A stretch of DNA of 64,000 nucleotides from Bacillota bacterium (GTDB lineage Bacteria > Bacillota > Clostridia > Lachnospirales > Bianqueaceae), in the NCBI GenBank assembly GCA_017441925.1, contig JAFRUE010000011.1:1-64000 (forward strand), read 5' to 3'. Both the position numbers and the translations under genes were made by a program. Under the pieces are notes generated by a model that saw only the letters and a program-made list of their open reading frames with translations, searched no databases and had not been told where the DNA came from. Shown here piece by piece: positions 23,473 through 33,533 of the stretch (the first letter of the stretch is position 1; each line of letters opens with the position of its first letter).

Positions 23473-23498
23473 CACAGAGATATACAAGGAGACAGAAC

Positions 23499-24929
23499 GT
23501 GTCAAATACAAACAGAAAAAACGGATTTCTGAGCAGGTTCGTCGGGGATAAAGCGTTCTACAAAGCGACGCTTACGATCTTCCTTCCGATCATGCTGCAG
23601 AACGGTATTACTAATTTTGTCGGTCTGCTCGACAACATCATGGTCGGGCAGATCGGGACGGAGCAGATGACGGGTGTCGCCATCGCGAATCAGCTGCTGA
23701 TGATCTTTAACCTGTGCATTTTCGGCGGCCTGTCGGGAGCCGGGATTTTCGGCGCCCAGTATTTCGGGCAGAAGAACGACGAAGGCGCGCGGTATACGAT
23801 CCGGTTTAAGATCTGGACCTGCGTCATCCTGCTGGCAGTCTTTACGGTGGTTTTTGTGGCGTTCCGCGAGCCGCTGATCCGGCTTTTCCTGTCGGAAGAA
23901 GGCGACAAGGTCGGCGATCTGGACGCGACGCTCCGCTACAGCAGTGAATATCTGAACATCATGATCATCGGAATGTATCCGTTCGCGCTGTCGCAGATCT
24001 ACTCGACCTTCCTGCGCGAGGATAAAGAGACGCTGCTCCCGATGATCGCAAGCACAACAGCGGTCCTGACGAATCTGTTCTTCAACTATACGCTGATCTT
24101 CGGTCATTTCGGGGCGCCTGCCATGGGCAGCACCGGCGCGGCTGTCGCGACGCTGATCAGCCGTGTGGTCGAGGTCGCGATCGTCGTGATCGTTCCGCAT
24201 GTGAAAAAAGCAAAATATACGGTCCTTAACGGCCTGTACCGGTCGATGCGCATTCCCGGAGATCTGGCTTTGCGGATGTTCCGTACGAGTATCCCGCTGC
24301 TTCTGAACGAGGCACTGTGGTCGCTTGCGATTGCGGTCGTCATGCAGTGCTATTCCGTGCGCGGGCTCGCAGCGGTCGCAGCCGTCAATATCTGCGGGAC
24401 CGTGGCGAATCTGTTCAACATTTTCTTCTTTGCGTGCGGCGCGTCGATCTCGATTCTCGTCGGGCAGCTTCTCGGCGCCGGCAAGATCGAGGAAGCCAAG
24501 GACACGGACCGCAAGCTGATCGCGTTCTCAACGGCGGGAAGCGTCGTGACAGGCCTGCTGCTCGCAGCCGCTTCGCCGTTTATCCCGCGGATCTACAATA
24601 CAGCGGATACGGTCCGCACGCTCGCGACGCAGATGATGCTCGTACTTGCGGCTTCAATGCCGATCCACGCGTTCAACCATTCCTGTTATTTTACAATGCG
24701 ATCGGGCGGCCAGACGGTGATCACATTTTTCTTTGACTGTGTATACACTTGGGTCGTGAACGTTACACTGGCATTCGTGCTGTCACGCTTTACGGATATG
24801 CCGATCGTATGGATCTATTTCTGCGTACAGTTCTCGGAGATCATCAAGAGCTTCGTCGGCGGAGCGCTTGTTCATAAAGGCGTCTGGGCGCGCAACGTCG
24901 TAGGGACGCCGCAGGAGGAGACTACATGA
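23499..24929 (+). CDS. MATE-family efflux transporter
   Basis: A 476-aa polytopic membrane protein with about 12 hydrophobic segments in two homologous halves. The N-terminal LPIMLQNGITNFVGLLDNIMVGQIGTEQMTGVAIANQL is typical of NorM/DinF-like drug:cation antiporters. GTG 23499 is selected for AAGGAG seven bases upstream; the open frame before it is leader. The stop overlaps the sbcD ATG by 4 bp. Substrate unknown; one of three MATE genes in this window. Confidence 0.93.
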   Translation: MSNTNRKNGFLSRFVGDKAFYKATLTIFLPIMLQNGITNFVGLLDNIMVGQIGTEQMTGVAIANQLLMIFNLCIFGGLSGAGIFGAQYFGQKNDEGARYTIRFKIWTCVILLAVFTVVFVAFREPLIRLFLSEEGDKVGDLDATLRYSSEYLNIMIIGMYPFALSQIYSTFLREDKETLLPMIASTTAVLTNLFFNYTLIFGHFGAPAMGSTGAAVATLISRVVEVAIVVIVPHVKKAKYTVLNGLYRSMRIPGDLALRMFRTSIPLLLNEALWSLAIAVVMQCYSVRGLAAVAAVNICGTVANLFNIFFFACGASISILVGQLLGAGKIEEAKDTDRKLIAFSTAGSVVTGLLLAAASPFIPRIYNTADTVRTLATQMMLVLAASMPIHAFNHSCYFTMRSGGQTVITFFFDCVYTWVVNVTLAFVLSRFTDMPIVWIYFCVQFSEIIKSFVGGALVHKGVWARNVVGTPQEETT

Positions 24930-26083
24930 AATTTCTGCACATCTCGGATCTGCATCTGGGGACACAAGTCTACGGATACTCCATGCTGGAGGAGCAGAAA
25001 CACGTTCTGGATCAGGTCCTGGCCTGCGCTGCGGAGAGAAAAGCCGATGCCATCGTTCTGGCGGGAGACCTGTATGACCGGTCCGTACCGGCTGCGGACG
25101 CGGTGGATCTCCTGGACACATTCCTGACGCAGGCGCCGTGTCCGGTGCTTGCGGTAAGCGGCAACCACGACTCGGCGGAGCGCGTCGGATACGGCTCCGA
25201 CATCTTTGCGAAAGCAGGGATCCATATGCAGGGCAAACTGAGGAAACCGCTGTATACACAGGATTTCCGGGACGAATGGGGGACGGTGAGGTTTTATTTC
25301 CTGCCGTTCGTGAGGCCGGAGACCGCAAGAATGCTGGGCTGCGGGGAGAAAACGTCAGACGGCGCGGTTGCCTGGATCCTGCAGGAGGCCAGAGAGGACG
25401 CTGCAGCGCGCAAAGCGGAGGATCCCACGTTCCGGGCAGTGCTGATCGCGCATCAGTATTTTGTGACGGATCAGACGGCGGAGGCTGCGGCAAACGATAT
25501 TGCGGTCGGAGGGACGGATCTTGTACGGATCTCGGCGCTCGACGGATTTGATTACAGCGCGCTCGGCCACATCCACGGGCGGCACGCAGTGAGCGGGAAT
25601 AACTGGTACAGCGGTTCGGTCCTGCCGTATTCATTCAAGAACGCAGGTCCGCACGGCGGTCTTTTTGTGGAGATGAAGGGTCCCGGAGAAATTATGGTGG
25701 AGCCGGTGGATTTCACTCCGATGCATGCCTGGAGGATCCTGAAAGGACCGATCGAGGAGCTGACCGCTCCCGAGAATGTCGCGGCAGGCGATCCCGAGGA
25801 TTATATCTATGCGGTCCTGACCGATGATAACGTCACGGACGCGCACGACCGCCTGGTCTCGGTCTTCCCGAACCTGATGGGGATCGATTTCGACAATGCG
25901 AGGACCCGCGCTGCAGGAGCTTTTGCCGACGGGAAGGGCCCCGGCGCGGAGCTGCCCAAAATGGAGAGCCTGGACAGGCTTTTCGCCGAATTCTATGAAA
26001 TGCAGAACGGTTCAGCGCTCACGGAGAGCCAGACGGAGACGGTCAGGCAGATCCTTGAGGACGCGAAGGAGGTGCAGCGATGA
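24926..26083 (+). CDS. sbcD: Nuclease SbcCD subunit D (Mre11-like)
   Basis: A 385-aa metallophosphoesterase nuclease subunit that processes hairpins and DNA ends with SbcC. Phosphoesterase motifs appear in order: DLHLG (residues 8-12), GDLYDR, GNHDS, and GHIHG. Length is normal. It overlaps the MATE stop by 4 bp and its own stop overlaps the sbcC ATG by 4 bp, so SbcC and SbcD are translationally coupled. Confidence 0.97.
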   Translation: MKFLHISDLHLGTQVYGYSMLEEQKHVLDQVLACAAERKADAIVLAGDLYDRSVPAADAVDLLDTFLTQAPCPVLAVSGNHDSAERVGYGSDIFAKAGIHMQGKLRKPLYTQDFRDEWGTVRFYFLPFVRPETARMLGCGEKTSDGAVAWILQEAREDAAARKAEDPTFRAVLIAHQYFVTDQTAEAAANDIAVGGTDLVRISALDGFDYSALGHIHGRHAVSGNNWYSGSVLPYSFKNAGPHGGLFVEMKGPGEIMVEPVDFTPMHAWRILKGPIEELTAPENVAAGDPEDYIYAVLTDDNVTDAHDRLVSVFPNLMGIDFDNARTRAAGAFADGKGPGAELPKMESLDRLFAEFYEMQNGSALTESQTETVRQILEDAKEVQR

Positions 26084-28815
26084 AGCCGGTACATCTGATA
26101 CTGGAGGGCTTCGGACCTTTCGCTGGGACGGAGACGATCGATTTTACCGGACTTGACGGGCTGTTCCTGATCACCGGAGATACAGGCGCCGGGAAAACGA
26201 CGATCTTTGACGGCATTGCGTATGCACTGTACGGAGAGACGAGCGGGGAGAACCGGTCTGTGGATACGGTCCGCAGCCAGTATGCTTCGATCGAGACGCC
26301 GACGCGCGTTGAGCTGATTTTTGAAGAACACGGCAAAAAATACAGGATCGAGCGCAGTCCGCGTTATACAAGGATGCGCAGGAACGGGAAAGGTACGACG
26401 CAGGAGCTGCCCAAGGCCGCGCTGACGCTTCCGACAGGAGATGTCATTGTCAAACAGGAAGCCGTAAACCGTAAGGTCGAGGAGATCCTGGGCCTGAATT
26501 TCCGCCAGTATAAGCAGGTCGCGATGATCGCACAGGGCGAGTTCCGGGATCTGCTGCTTGCGGGATCGGATGAACGCGGAGACATTTTCCGGAAGGTCTT
26601 CCATACGGAGGATTGTCAATATCTGCAGAACAGGCTGAAAGAGATCGCTTCGGCGTCCCGGGAAAAGGCCGAAAGCTGTAAGCGGGAGATCCTTGCTCAG
26701 CTGCAGACGGTCCGGCTCACGGGGGACAGAGCGGAAGATCTCGCGGAAATCCTGCGTAAAGACGATGTTTACGGTGCGGCACAGATCCTGCCCATGATCG
26801 AAGAAGAGATCGCCGAAGGCGGTTCGCAGATCGTGGTTCTGCGGGGCGAAGAGGATCGGACCGAAGCCCGTCTGCAGGAAGTGCAGAAGCTCCTGGACGG
26901 CTGGACGGCGCTCACAGAGGCTAAAGGCAAACTGGATGCGCAGAAGCGGACGATGGCCGGTCAGGAGGAGAAACTCCTTGCGGCCCGGGCTGTCCTGCAG
27001 GAGGCTGAACACAGCCGGGAGCGGATCGAGACATGCCGCAGGATGGCGCAGGAGCTCGATCACCGTATTGCCGCAAGACAGGCCGCAGATATGGCCTTAA
27101 CAAAACGGCAGCGCGCCGAGCAGGATAAGATCAAAGCGGAGAATACGCTTGTGATCCGCCGTAAAGCGATAGATACACTGCAGGAAAAACGTGACAGTTT
27201 GTGGGCCGCGATCCAGACTGAAGAGTCGCTGGCGCGCGAAAAAGCTGACGTTATGACGGCGATCGAAGCGCAGACTGCGAGAGTGAAGCAGATCCGGACG
27301 GCGCTTGAGTGCCTGAATGCGGGGAAAACCGTCCGTGAGCAGTATGATGCCAAGAGCAAAGCGATGCTGGAGACGGAGAACAGGGTAAAGAACGCACGCG
27401 CGGCTTATGGCGAAGCGCAGTCGGCCTGGTATCATGCGCAGGCGGGAATTCTTGCGGACGGCCTTGCGGATGGACAGCCCTGTCCGGTCTGCGGCGCGGT
27501 CCATCACCCGGTGCTCGCGAAGCGAGACCCGGTGGCCCCGACAGAACAGGGCCTTAAGAAGCTGGAAAGTGATCTTCAGAAGCTGGAAGGCATGTACCGG
27601 ACGACTGCACAGGAAGCGGCTGCCCTGCATTCAAAACTTGAAACGCTGCGCCAGCAGTTTGCTTCCTATGGCTTCAAACAGGAAGAGATCGACGTTGACG
27701 CGGAGCAGAAACATCTGGACGCTCTGAATCTGGACAGGAAAAAGATCGAAACACGGGAGACTGCGCTTGCAGCCAACCGTAAGGCATATGAGCAGGCAGG
27801 GACGAATCTTGAGAACGCGAGAAAAGGCGTTGAAGATGCACAGAAAGCGGCTTCCGACGCGGCAGTTGTTTTTGCCCAGCTTGACAGTGAATATAAGACA
27901 CAGGCTGCGCTCGGCGGTGACGTTACGGTTGACGCCCTGCGGAAAGAGCAGACCGGTCTGAGGCAGGAAGCCGGGACGCTGCAGCAGAATCTCGACAAAG
28001 CTGAAGCCGATGAGCGTACACTGACCGAGGAGCAGAAGCAGGGACAGGGGGTCCTCGAGACGCTGCAGAGCACTGCGGACGCTAAGGCTGCGGCCATGGA
28101 AAGCCAGCCGTCCGAAGCGGAACTGACGCAGGAGAAAGCCGCGCTTACAGCCGCCCGTCAGTCCGTCCGCGAGCGTGCGAACGACGAAAACGCGCGGGTC
28201 CGGCAGAATACCGCTGCCCTTGACAGATGCCGCGGCACACTTGCCAGACTGGATGCCGCGAACAAGACCTATGCGGAAGATCTGAATCTCTCGCGGATCG
28301 CGAACGGCGATTCCGCCGGCAAAGTCAAGCTCGCATTTGAACAGTACATTCAGGCGTTCTATTTTGAAAGGATCCTGGACTACGCGAACGCGCGCCTGAC
28401 CGGGATCAGCGGCGGCCGTTATACGCTGCTGCGGCAGACCGAGGGACAGAACCGCAGGAGCGCGGCAGGCCTCGATATCGAGGTCCTAGATCATTTCACC
28501 GGTAAGAAGAGGCCTGCGTCCACATTGTCGGGCGGGGAGTCTTTCCTCGCGTCGCTGTCGCTCGCACTGGGACTTTCCGACGTCATCACGGCCTTCGCAG
28601 GCGGAGTTGAAGTCGATGCGATCTTTATCGATGAAGGTTTCGGATCGCTTGACAAGAGCGCGCTCGAGCAGGTGATCGGAGCGCTTGGCAAGCTGTCGGA
28701 CGGCAGCCGGATGGTCGGTGTGATCTCCCATGTAGAGGAGCTTGCCGCCGCGATCCCCAAGCAGATCCGCGTGCAGAAAACCAGACAGGGGAGCCATCTC
28801 GGCATGGTCCTGTAA
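26080..28815 (+). CDS. sbcC: Nuclease SbcCD subunit C (Rad50-like ATPase)
   Basis: A 911-aa SMC-like ATPase. Walker A GDTGAGKTT has K39; long coiled-coil arms flank a zinc hook CPVC (C468, C471). The ABC signature LSGGES is at 816-821 and Walker B IFIDEGFGSLD follows, so all functional parts are present. With SbcD it opens DNA hairpins and degrades protein-blocked ends. The arms are somewhat shorter than the roughly 1000-residue family average. Confidence 0.97.
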   Translation: MKPVHLILEGFGPFAGTETIDFTGLDGLFLITGDTGAGKTTIFDGIAYALYGETSGENRSVDTVRSQYASIETPTRVELIFEEHGKKYRIERSPRYTRMRRNGKGTTQELPKAALTLPTGDVIVKQEAVNRKVEEILGLNFRQYKQVAMIAQGEFRDLLLAGSDERGDIFRKVFHTEDCQYLQNRLKEIASASREKAESCKREILAQLQTVRLTGDRAEDLAEILRKDDVYGAAQILPMIEEEIAEGGSQIVVLRGEEDRTEARLQEVQKLLDGWTALTEAKGKLDAQKRTMAGQEEKLLAARAVLQEAEHSRERIETCRRMAQELDHRIAARQAADMALTKRQRAEQDKIKAENTLVIRRKAIDTLQEKRDSLWAAIQTEESLAREKADVMTAIEAQTARVKQIRTALECLNAGKTVREQYDAKSKAMLETENRVKNARAAYGEAQSAWYHAQAGILADGLADGQPCPVCGAVHHPVLAKRDPVAPTEQGLKKLESDLQKLEGMYRTTAQEAAALHSKLETLRQQFASYGFKQEEIDVDAEQKHLDALNLDRKKIETRETALAANRKAYEQAGTNLENARKGVEDAQKAASDAAVVFAQLDSEYKTQAALGGDVTVDALRKEQTGLRQEAGTLQQNLDKAEADERTLTEEQKQGQGVLETLQSTADAKAAAMESQPSEAELTQEKAALTAARQSVRERANDENARVRQNTAALDRCRGTLARLDAANKTYAEDLNLSRIANGDSAGKVKLAFEQYIQAFYFERILDYANARLTGISGGRYTLLRQTEGQNRRSAAGLDIEVLDHFTGKKRPASTLSGGESFLASLSLALGLSDVITAFAGGVEVDAIFIDEGFGSLDKSALEQVIGALGKLSDGSRMVGVISHVEELAAAIPKQIRVQKTRQGSHLGMVL

Positions 28816-28856
28816 TTCAGGGAGGGAAAGGCGCCGCGGCGCCTGCTGGATCAGAC

Positions 28857-30953
28857 ATGAAAGAACTTAGCTATATCAACCGCTGTCTGCGGACACGGAC
28901 CGGTAAACGTCTTTTCGGACCGGTCGGGAGAAGGGCATGGGTCTCATGGCTTGAGCCTGTTCCGGGATTTGCCGGACGGATCGATTTCATCCACAAAACA
29001 AATCTGACGGAGCTCTTCACGGTGCAGCCGGAAGGGATCCCGGAGCCGGACTGGGCTCTTGCCCGGACAGTATGGCGCCCTTATGATCTGACGCTGTCGT
29101 TCGCAAATGAAGATTTCACAGTGGAAGAGATAAAACTTCTGCTCGAAAGCGATACGGCAGTGTCCCTGCAAAAGTGGACGAATCTGACGGATAAGCCGCT
29201 CCGGCTGCGGTTTGCGTGCCGCCCGGAGAAAGCGCAGGTCAAGGCAGAGAACGGATACTTTTTCAAGGCGGAGCTGCCGCTTTACGGATATACCGTAGGC
29301 GGCTGTTCGGTATGGGACGCAGATTCGAAAGCAGAACCTTTCTCCGCAGTGCTGCAGCCGGGGGAGACCCGGTGTATACAGGCATTCTGTCAGCTGGGCA
29401 ATCTCTCGCAGGAGACAGAGGATTCGATACGGGCTAAGCTTGCCGATATCAGAAGGACCTGCACCGAGCCGCAGGATTACTGCAGCAAAGCCATGCAGGA
29501 ATGGACGGATTTTACCGGGCGCGGTGCGCAGTTCGCGAGCAGCAGCGAGATCTATGACCAGACCTGGCAATACCGGAATTATATTCTGAAAAGCTGTCTC
29601 GCGGATCCGCGGTTCGGCAATTTCAGCCATCCGGTCATGTTCGAAGGACGTTCCCGCAAGATGGGCGACGAGCCGTTCGAGAGCAAGGGCTGGGAGTTTT
29701 CCAAACTGATTCCGCTTTCGACACCGCTGCATGTGATGGATCTGCGGTGGAAAGATCCGGAACTCGCAAAAGAGATCCTGCGGACTTTCTACAGTTCAGC
29801 GGACGGGGACGGGATCCCGGTCTGCATGACGACTTCCGAGAAGACGGTTTCTTATTCGAATTTCGGTGTGTGGGCGGTCTGGCAGCTGTATCTTGCGGAC
29901 GGCGACAAAGAGTTCCTCCGTGAGATGCTGCCCGCGATGAAAGCTTTTGTGGAGGGACACTGCAGGATCTACGGCAATCCGGATGACGCACTGCAGACAG
30001 AATATACGCATGCCCGGACCGGCAAGGAATATCAGCCGAGTTACTGGGCATTCGCTCCGTATCCGAAGGATCCGAGAGACAAGACGACCTATACGCCGCT
30101 TAAGCGTGTCGACCGCAGCGTGTATCATTATCTGAATGTGAAAGGCCTTGCGGCCTGCTGCCGTACGCTTGGGGACACGGACGCGGAGCGCTACAGTGCT
30201 CTTGCCGGGAGGATCGCAGCGGATATCCATAACAAAATGTACGACACGCAGACAGAATTTTACTACGATCTGCATTATCAGACCGACGAAAAGGCGATGG
30301 TCAAGAATATCGTCGGTGTATATCCCTGGTGGGCCGGGATCGGAGCGGAGAACGGAATTGAAACTCTGCTTGATCCGGAAGAATTTGCCTCGGCCAGCGG
30401 ATATCCGTCCGTGTCAAAGAAGTGCGAGGTCTACGCGCCGGACGGCGGTTGGCAGAATCTGTTCTTTAAGGGGCGGAACGGCTGTGTCTGGGATGGACCT
30501 TCCTGGCCGTATACGACCGGGATCGCGCTGGCGGCGCTTGGTAACGAAAGCCTGCGCAGCGGCCACCGATATGATGCGGAATTCGCAAAGGTGCTGAGGC
30601 AGTACGCGGCAGAGCATTTCAGGGACGGAGATCCCACGAAACCGTATCTTGTGGAGCATTACAATCCGGAGAGTGGAGAACCGCTGAGCGATGAACCGGA
30701 TTACAACCATTCGTTCTGGATGGATCTGATCGTGACCTATGCGGCCGGAGTACAGCTGACGGAAGACAGGATCCGTTTTGAGCCGCTGCGGCTTGGATTC
30801 AGACGTTTGGAAGTTACCGGGCTGCGGATCCGCGGGCATGTCTATGATGTGCTGTGGTCAGAAAAGGACGGATACCGCATTCTGCAGGACGGCCGGACGC
30901 TGCATGCTTCCGGACAGCAGGAGCCTTATGAGATTATAGACGGGAAAGGATGA
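28857..30953 (+). CDS. (Alpha/alpha)6 glycoside hydrolase, MGH1/GH63-like
   Basis: A 698-aa protein. The N-terminal 230 residues are beta-sandwich-like; the rest is a six-hairpin toroid with repeated acidic motifs (SKGWEFSKLIPLST, NVKGLAACCRTLGD, WDGPSWPYTTGIAL, PDYNHSFWMDLIV). This resembles mannosylglycerate-hydrolase-like and GH63-type enzymes. Asp and Glu candidates lie in WDGPSWP and DEPDYNHSFW. No signal peptide. It starts 41 bp after sbcC and is followed within 5 bp by the amidotransferase gene. Substrate unknown; an alpha-linked sugar is likely from the fold. Confidence 0.8.
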   Translation: MKELSYINRCLRTRTGKRLFGPVGRRAWVSWLEPVPGFAGRIDFIHKTNLTELFTVQPEGIPEPDWALARTVWRPYDLTLSFANEDFTVEEIKLLLESDTAVSLQKWTNLTDKPLRLRFACRPEKAQVKAENGYFFKAELPLYGYTVGGCSVWDADSKAEPFSAVLQPGETRCIQAFCQLGNLSQETEDSIRAKLADIRRTCTEPQDYCSKAMQEWTDFTGRGAQFASSSEIYDQTWQYRNYILKSCLADPRFGNFSHPVMFEGRSRKMGDEPFESKGWEFSKLIPLSTPLHVMDLRWKDPELAKEILRTFYSSADGDGIPVCMTTSEKTVSYSNFGVWAVWQLYLADGDKEFLREMLPAMKAFVEGHCRIYGNPDDALQTEYTHARTGKEYQPSYWAFAPYPKDPRDKTTYTPLKRVDRSVYHYLNVKGLAACCRTLGDTDAERYSALAGRIAADIHNKMYDTQTEFYYDLHYQTDEKAMVKNIVGVYPWWAGIGAENGIETLLDPEEFASASGYPSVSKKCEVYAPDGGWQNLFFKGRNGCVWDGPSWPYTTGIALAALGNESLRSGHRYDAEFAKVLRQYAAEHFRDGDPTKPYLVEHYNPESGEPLSDEPDYNHSFWMDLIVTYAAGVQLTEDRIRFEPLRLGFRRLEVTGLRIRGHVYDVLWSEKDGYRILQDGRTLHASGQQEPYEIIDGKG

Positions 30954-30958
30954 TATAA

Positions 30959-31732
30959 ATGAGCGCAGAGAGAAAACCACTGATCGGAATGACGATATCC
31001 AGACTGGATGAGCGGCCGGCGTATTTTCTGCGGGAAAACTACGCGGACAGTGTGCTGCAGGCAGGCGCTGTCCCCATTCTGCTGCCGTACAGACTGACGG
31101 ACCAGGATATCGCGCAGATCGTCGAACAGATGGACGGGTTCCTCTTTACCGGAGGGAACGACATCGTGACGGTTCGTTTCGGCGAACAGACGCTTGCGGG
31201 CTGCGGTGAGTCGGACGAGGAGCGGGACGAGATGGAGATCCGTCTGTGCCGTGCGGCCGTACAGGCCGGGAAGCCGGTATTCGGCATCTGCAGAGGGATC
31301 CAGCTGATGAACGTAGCGCTTGGCGGGACGCTCTGGCAGGATCTGCCGTCACAGTTCCGCGCGAGGAGCGACGCGCCGAAGCTTGCGCATCAGCAGCCCT
31401 CCAAGGGCAAAATCGTTTCCCATCTTGTGCAGGTCAAGGAAGGTTCTCTTCTCGAGAAGATCCTGAAAAAGGACGGAGAGACCCGCAACCGGATCTGGGT
31501 GAACAGTTTCCATCATCAGGCCGTACGGACGCTTGCGCAGGGCTGCGAAGCCGTCGCCTACAGCCAGGACGGCGTGGTCGAAGCGATCGAGATGCCTTCG
31601 TACCGGAATTTCTTCCTCGGCGTGCAGTGGCATCCCGAGTACATGGCCGTAGAGAGCGCTCCGGAAGACTGGAACCGTGCGGCAAAGAGCCTTTTCAAAG
31701 GATTTGCGGAGGCTTGCGCAAATGGCATTTGA
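30959..31732 (+). CDS. Class I glutamine amidotransferase-like hydrolase (PuuD type)
   Basis: A 257-aa gamma-glutamyl-gamma-aminobutyrate hydrolase family protein. The nucleophile Cys is in FGICRGIQLMN, and the catalytic His and Glu are in GVQWHPEYM. Relatives release GABA from gamma-glutamyl-GABA in putrescine breakdown or hydrolyse similar gamma-glutamyl amides. No other putrescine genes lie nearby, so the substrate is open. The rqcH start lies 11 bp inside its 3-prime end. Confidence 0.9.
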   Translation: MSAERKPLIGMTISRLDERPAYFLRENYADSVLQAGAVPILLPYRLTDQDIAQIVEQMDGFLFTGGNDIVTVRFGEQTLAGCGESDEERDEMEIRLCRAAVQAGKPVFGICRGIQLMNVALGGTLWQDLPSQFRARSDAPKLAHQQPSKGKIVSHLVQVKEGSLLEKILKKDGETRNRIWVNSFHHQAVRTLAQGCEAVAYSQDGVVEAIEMPSYRNFFLGVQWHPEYMAVESAPEDWNRAAKSLFKGFAEACANGI

Positions 31733-33455
31733 CGGAACGACGACCTATAAAGTGACGGAGGAGCTCGAGGAGAGGATAACCGGCGGCAAGATCGACCGTA
31801 TCTACCAGACGGAAAAGGACGAGGTCGTGCTGCAGATCCGCAGAGGTCGGGATGTCAGCCGTCTGCTCCTGTCCGCGCATGCGGAAAGCGCACGCTTTTA
31901 CCTGACGGAACAGAAACCGGAGACACCGCTTGAGCCGCCGATGTTCTGCATGCTTTTCCGCAAACACTTCAACTCCGGCAGGATCCTTGAATGCCGGCAG
32001 ATCGGTTTTGACCGGATTCTGGAGATCGCCGTGCAGGGCTACAGCGATTTGGGAGATCCCTGTGAGAAACGGATCATCCTGGAGATCATGGGCCGGCACA
32101 GCAATCTGATCCTTGTCGACGAAAACGGACGGATCATCGACAGCGTGCATCATGTCGGACAATCCATGAGCTCTTTCCGGACCGTGCTGCCGGGGCTCGC
32201 TTACGAGACACCTTCCCACAATCATCGTCTGGATCCGCGCGAAACCGCGGAACAGGCGGATTTTGACGCCGCATGGGACGGCAGGACGGGAGCGATCCGC
32301 AAGAGCATGTTCCAGATCTGGAACGGGATCAGTCCGTTTACGACGGCCGAGATCTGTTTCGCGGCCGGGATCGACGGCGGCAAAAGCTACACGGATCTGA
32401 CGGAAGCAGAGAGAGAAAGCCTTTTTGCCGGCTTTTACAAGTATTTCCACGAGACGCTGCGGCTGCGGCCGGATCCGAGGATCTTCGCGAACAGAGAATA
32501 CTGTATGGTCGAGAGCCGCATGATGGCGGACACTGAATACCAGGGATTTAGCAGCCCGAGTGAGTTGCTCGACGCATATTATGTCCGAGAGGACAACAAG
32601 AACCGCCTCAAGCAGAAAGCGCAGGACCTCCGGCATCTGGTCATCAGCAATCTGGACCGCGCCGAGCGCAAGGAAGAGCTGCAGGACCGCCAGATGGCCG
32701 AGACGAAGGAGCGCGAGCCTTATCGCAGAGCCGGGGATCTGATCCTTGCGAACATCTATCGGATCAAACAGGGCGACACGCTGCTTGAGACAGAGGATTT
32801 CTACCAGGATCCGCCGGTCATGACGGAGATCGCACTGGATCCGAATCTGACGCCTTCGCAGAACGCGCAGAGGAATTATAAGAAATACGACAAGCTTAAG
32901 AGAACAGAAGAAGCGCTGACGGGGCAGCTTAAGGAGACTCGCGAGGAAGTCGCTTATCTGCGCAGCATCCTGAACGCGATGGAGCTTGCGGACTGTGAGA
33001 AGGATATTGAGGATATCCGTTCAGAGCTTGCGCAGACCGGCTATCTGAAGCACACTGCCGGCCGCAATAAGAAGAAAAACCTGCAGGCAAGCCATCCGCT
33101 GGTCTTTGAGACGAGCGAGAAACTGCGGGTCCTTGTCGGAAAGAACAACATGCAGAACGATCTGCTGACATTCAAAATGGCTTCACCGTATGATATCTGG
33201 CTGCATGTGAAGAATGTCCCGGGCTCCCACACGATCCTCTTCTGCGGAGACCGTAAACTTGGCCTTGATTATACCGAGCAGAGCATCATTGATGCCGCGC
33301 GGATCGCCGCTGCGCATTCAAGCGTATCGGAGGATTCCCGTGTGGCCGTGGACTATACCGAGCGCCGTTATGTCAAGAAACCGTCAGGGTCCAAGCCGGG
33401 TTTTGTGATCTATACACATCAGAAAACACTTGTTGTCGAACCCTTGCATTTTTGA
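31722..33455 (+). CDS. rqcH: Rqc2/NFACT-family ribosome rescue factor
   Basis: A 577-aa protein that on stalled 50S subunits would recruit tRNA-Ala and add poly-Ala tails, marking nascent chains for degradation (RqcH); older annotations say fibronectin-binding protein. NFACT-N opens with MAFDGTTTYKVTEELEERITGGKIDRIYQ. A helical/coiled-coil region follows (about 290-430), then NFACT-R with HVKNVPGSH. ATG 31722 has GGAGG nine bases before it and overlaps the upstream gene by 11 bp. Start of the conserved housekeeping block. Confidence 0.93.
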   Translation: MAFDGTTTYKVTEELEERITGGKIDRIYQTEKDEVVLQIRRGRDVSRLLLSAHAESARFYLTEQKPETPLEPPMFCMLFRKHFNSGRILECRQIGFDRILEIAVQGYSDLGDPCEKRIILEIMGRHSNLILVDENGRIIDSVHHVGQSMSSFRTVLPGLAYETPSHNHRLDPRETAEQADFDAAWDGRTGAIRKSMFQIWNGISPFTTAEICFAAGIDGGKSYTDLTEAERESLFAGFYKYFHETLRLRPDPRIFANREYCMVESRMMADTEYQGFSSPSELLDAYYVREDNKNRLKQKAQDLRHLVISNLDRAERKEELQDRQMAETKEREPYRRAGDLILANIYRIKQGDTLLETEDFYQDPPVMTEIALDPNLTPSQNAQRNYKKYDKLKRTEEALTGQLKETREEVAYLRSILNAMELADCEKDIEDIRSELAQTGYLKHTAGRNKKKNLQASHPLVFETSEKLRVLVGKNNMQNDLLTFKMASPYDIWLHVKNVPGSHTILFCGDRKLGLDYTEQSIIDAARIAAAHSSVSEDSRVAVDYTERRYVKKPSGSKPGFVIYTHQKTLVVEPLHF

Positions 33456-33472
33456 CATCAAAACAGTATAAT
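33444..33472 (+). promoter_or_regulatory. Promoter of the yicC-priA block
   Basis: TTGCAT, 17-bp spacer, TATAAT, overlapping the last codons of rqcH, 61 bp before yicC. Confidence 0.75.
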
Positions 33473-33533
33473 GATTATGTGTGTACGTATGCACACCGAT
33501 GAACTATAGAGTATTCAGTAAGGAGTAATATTC

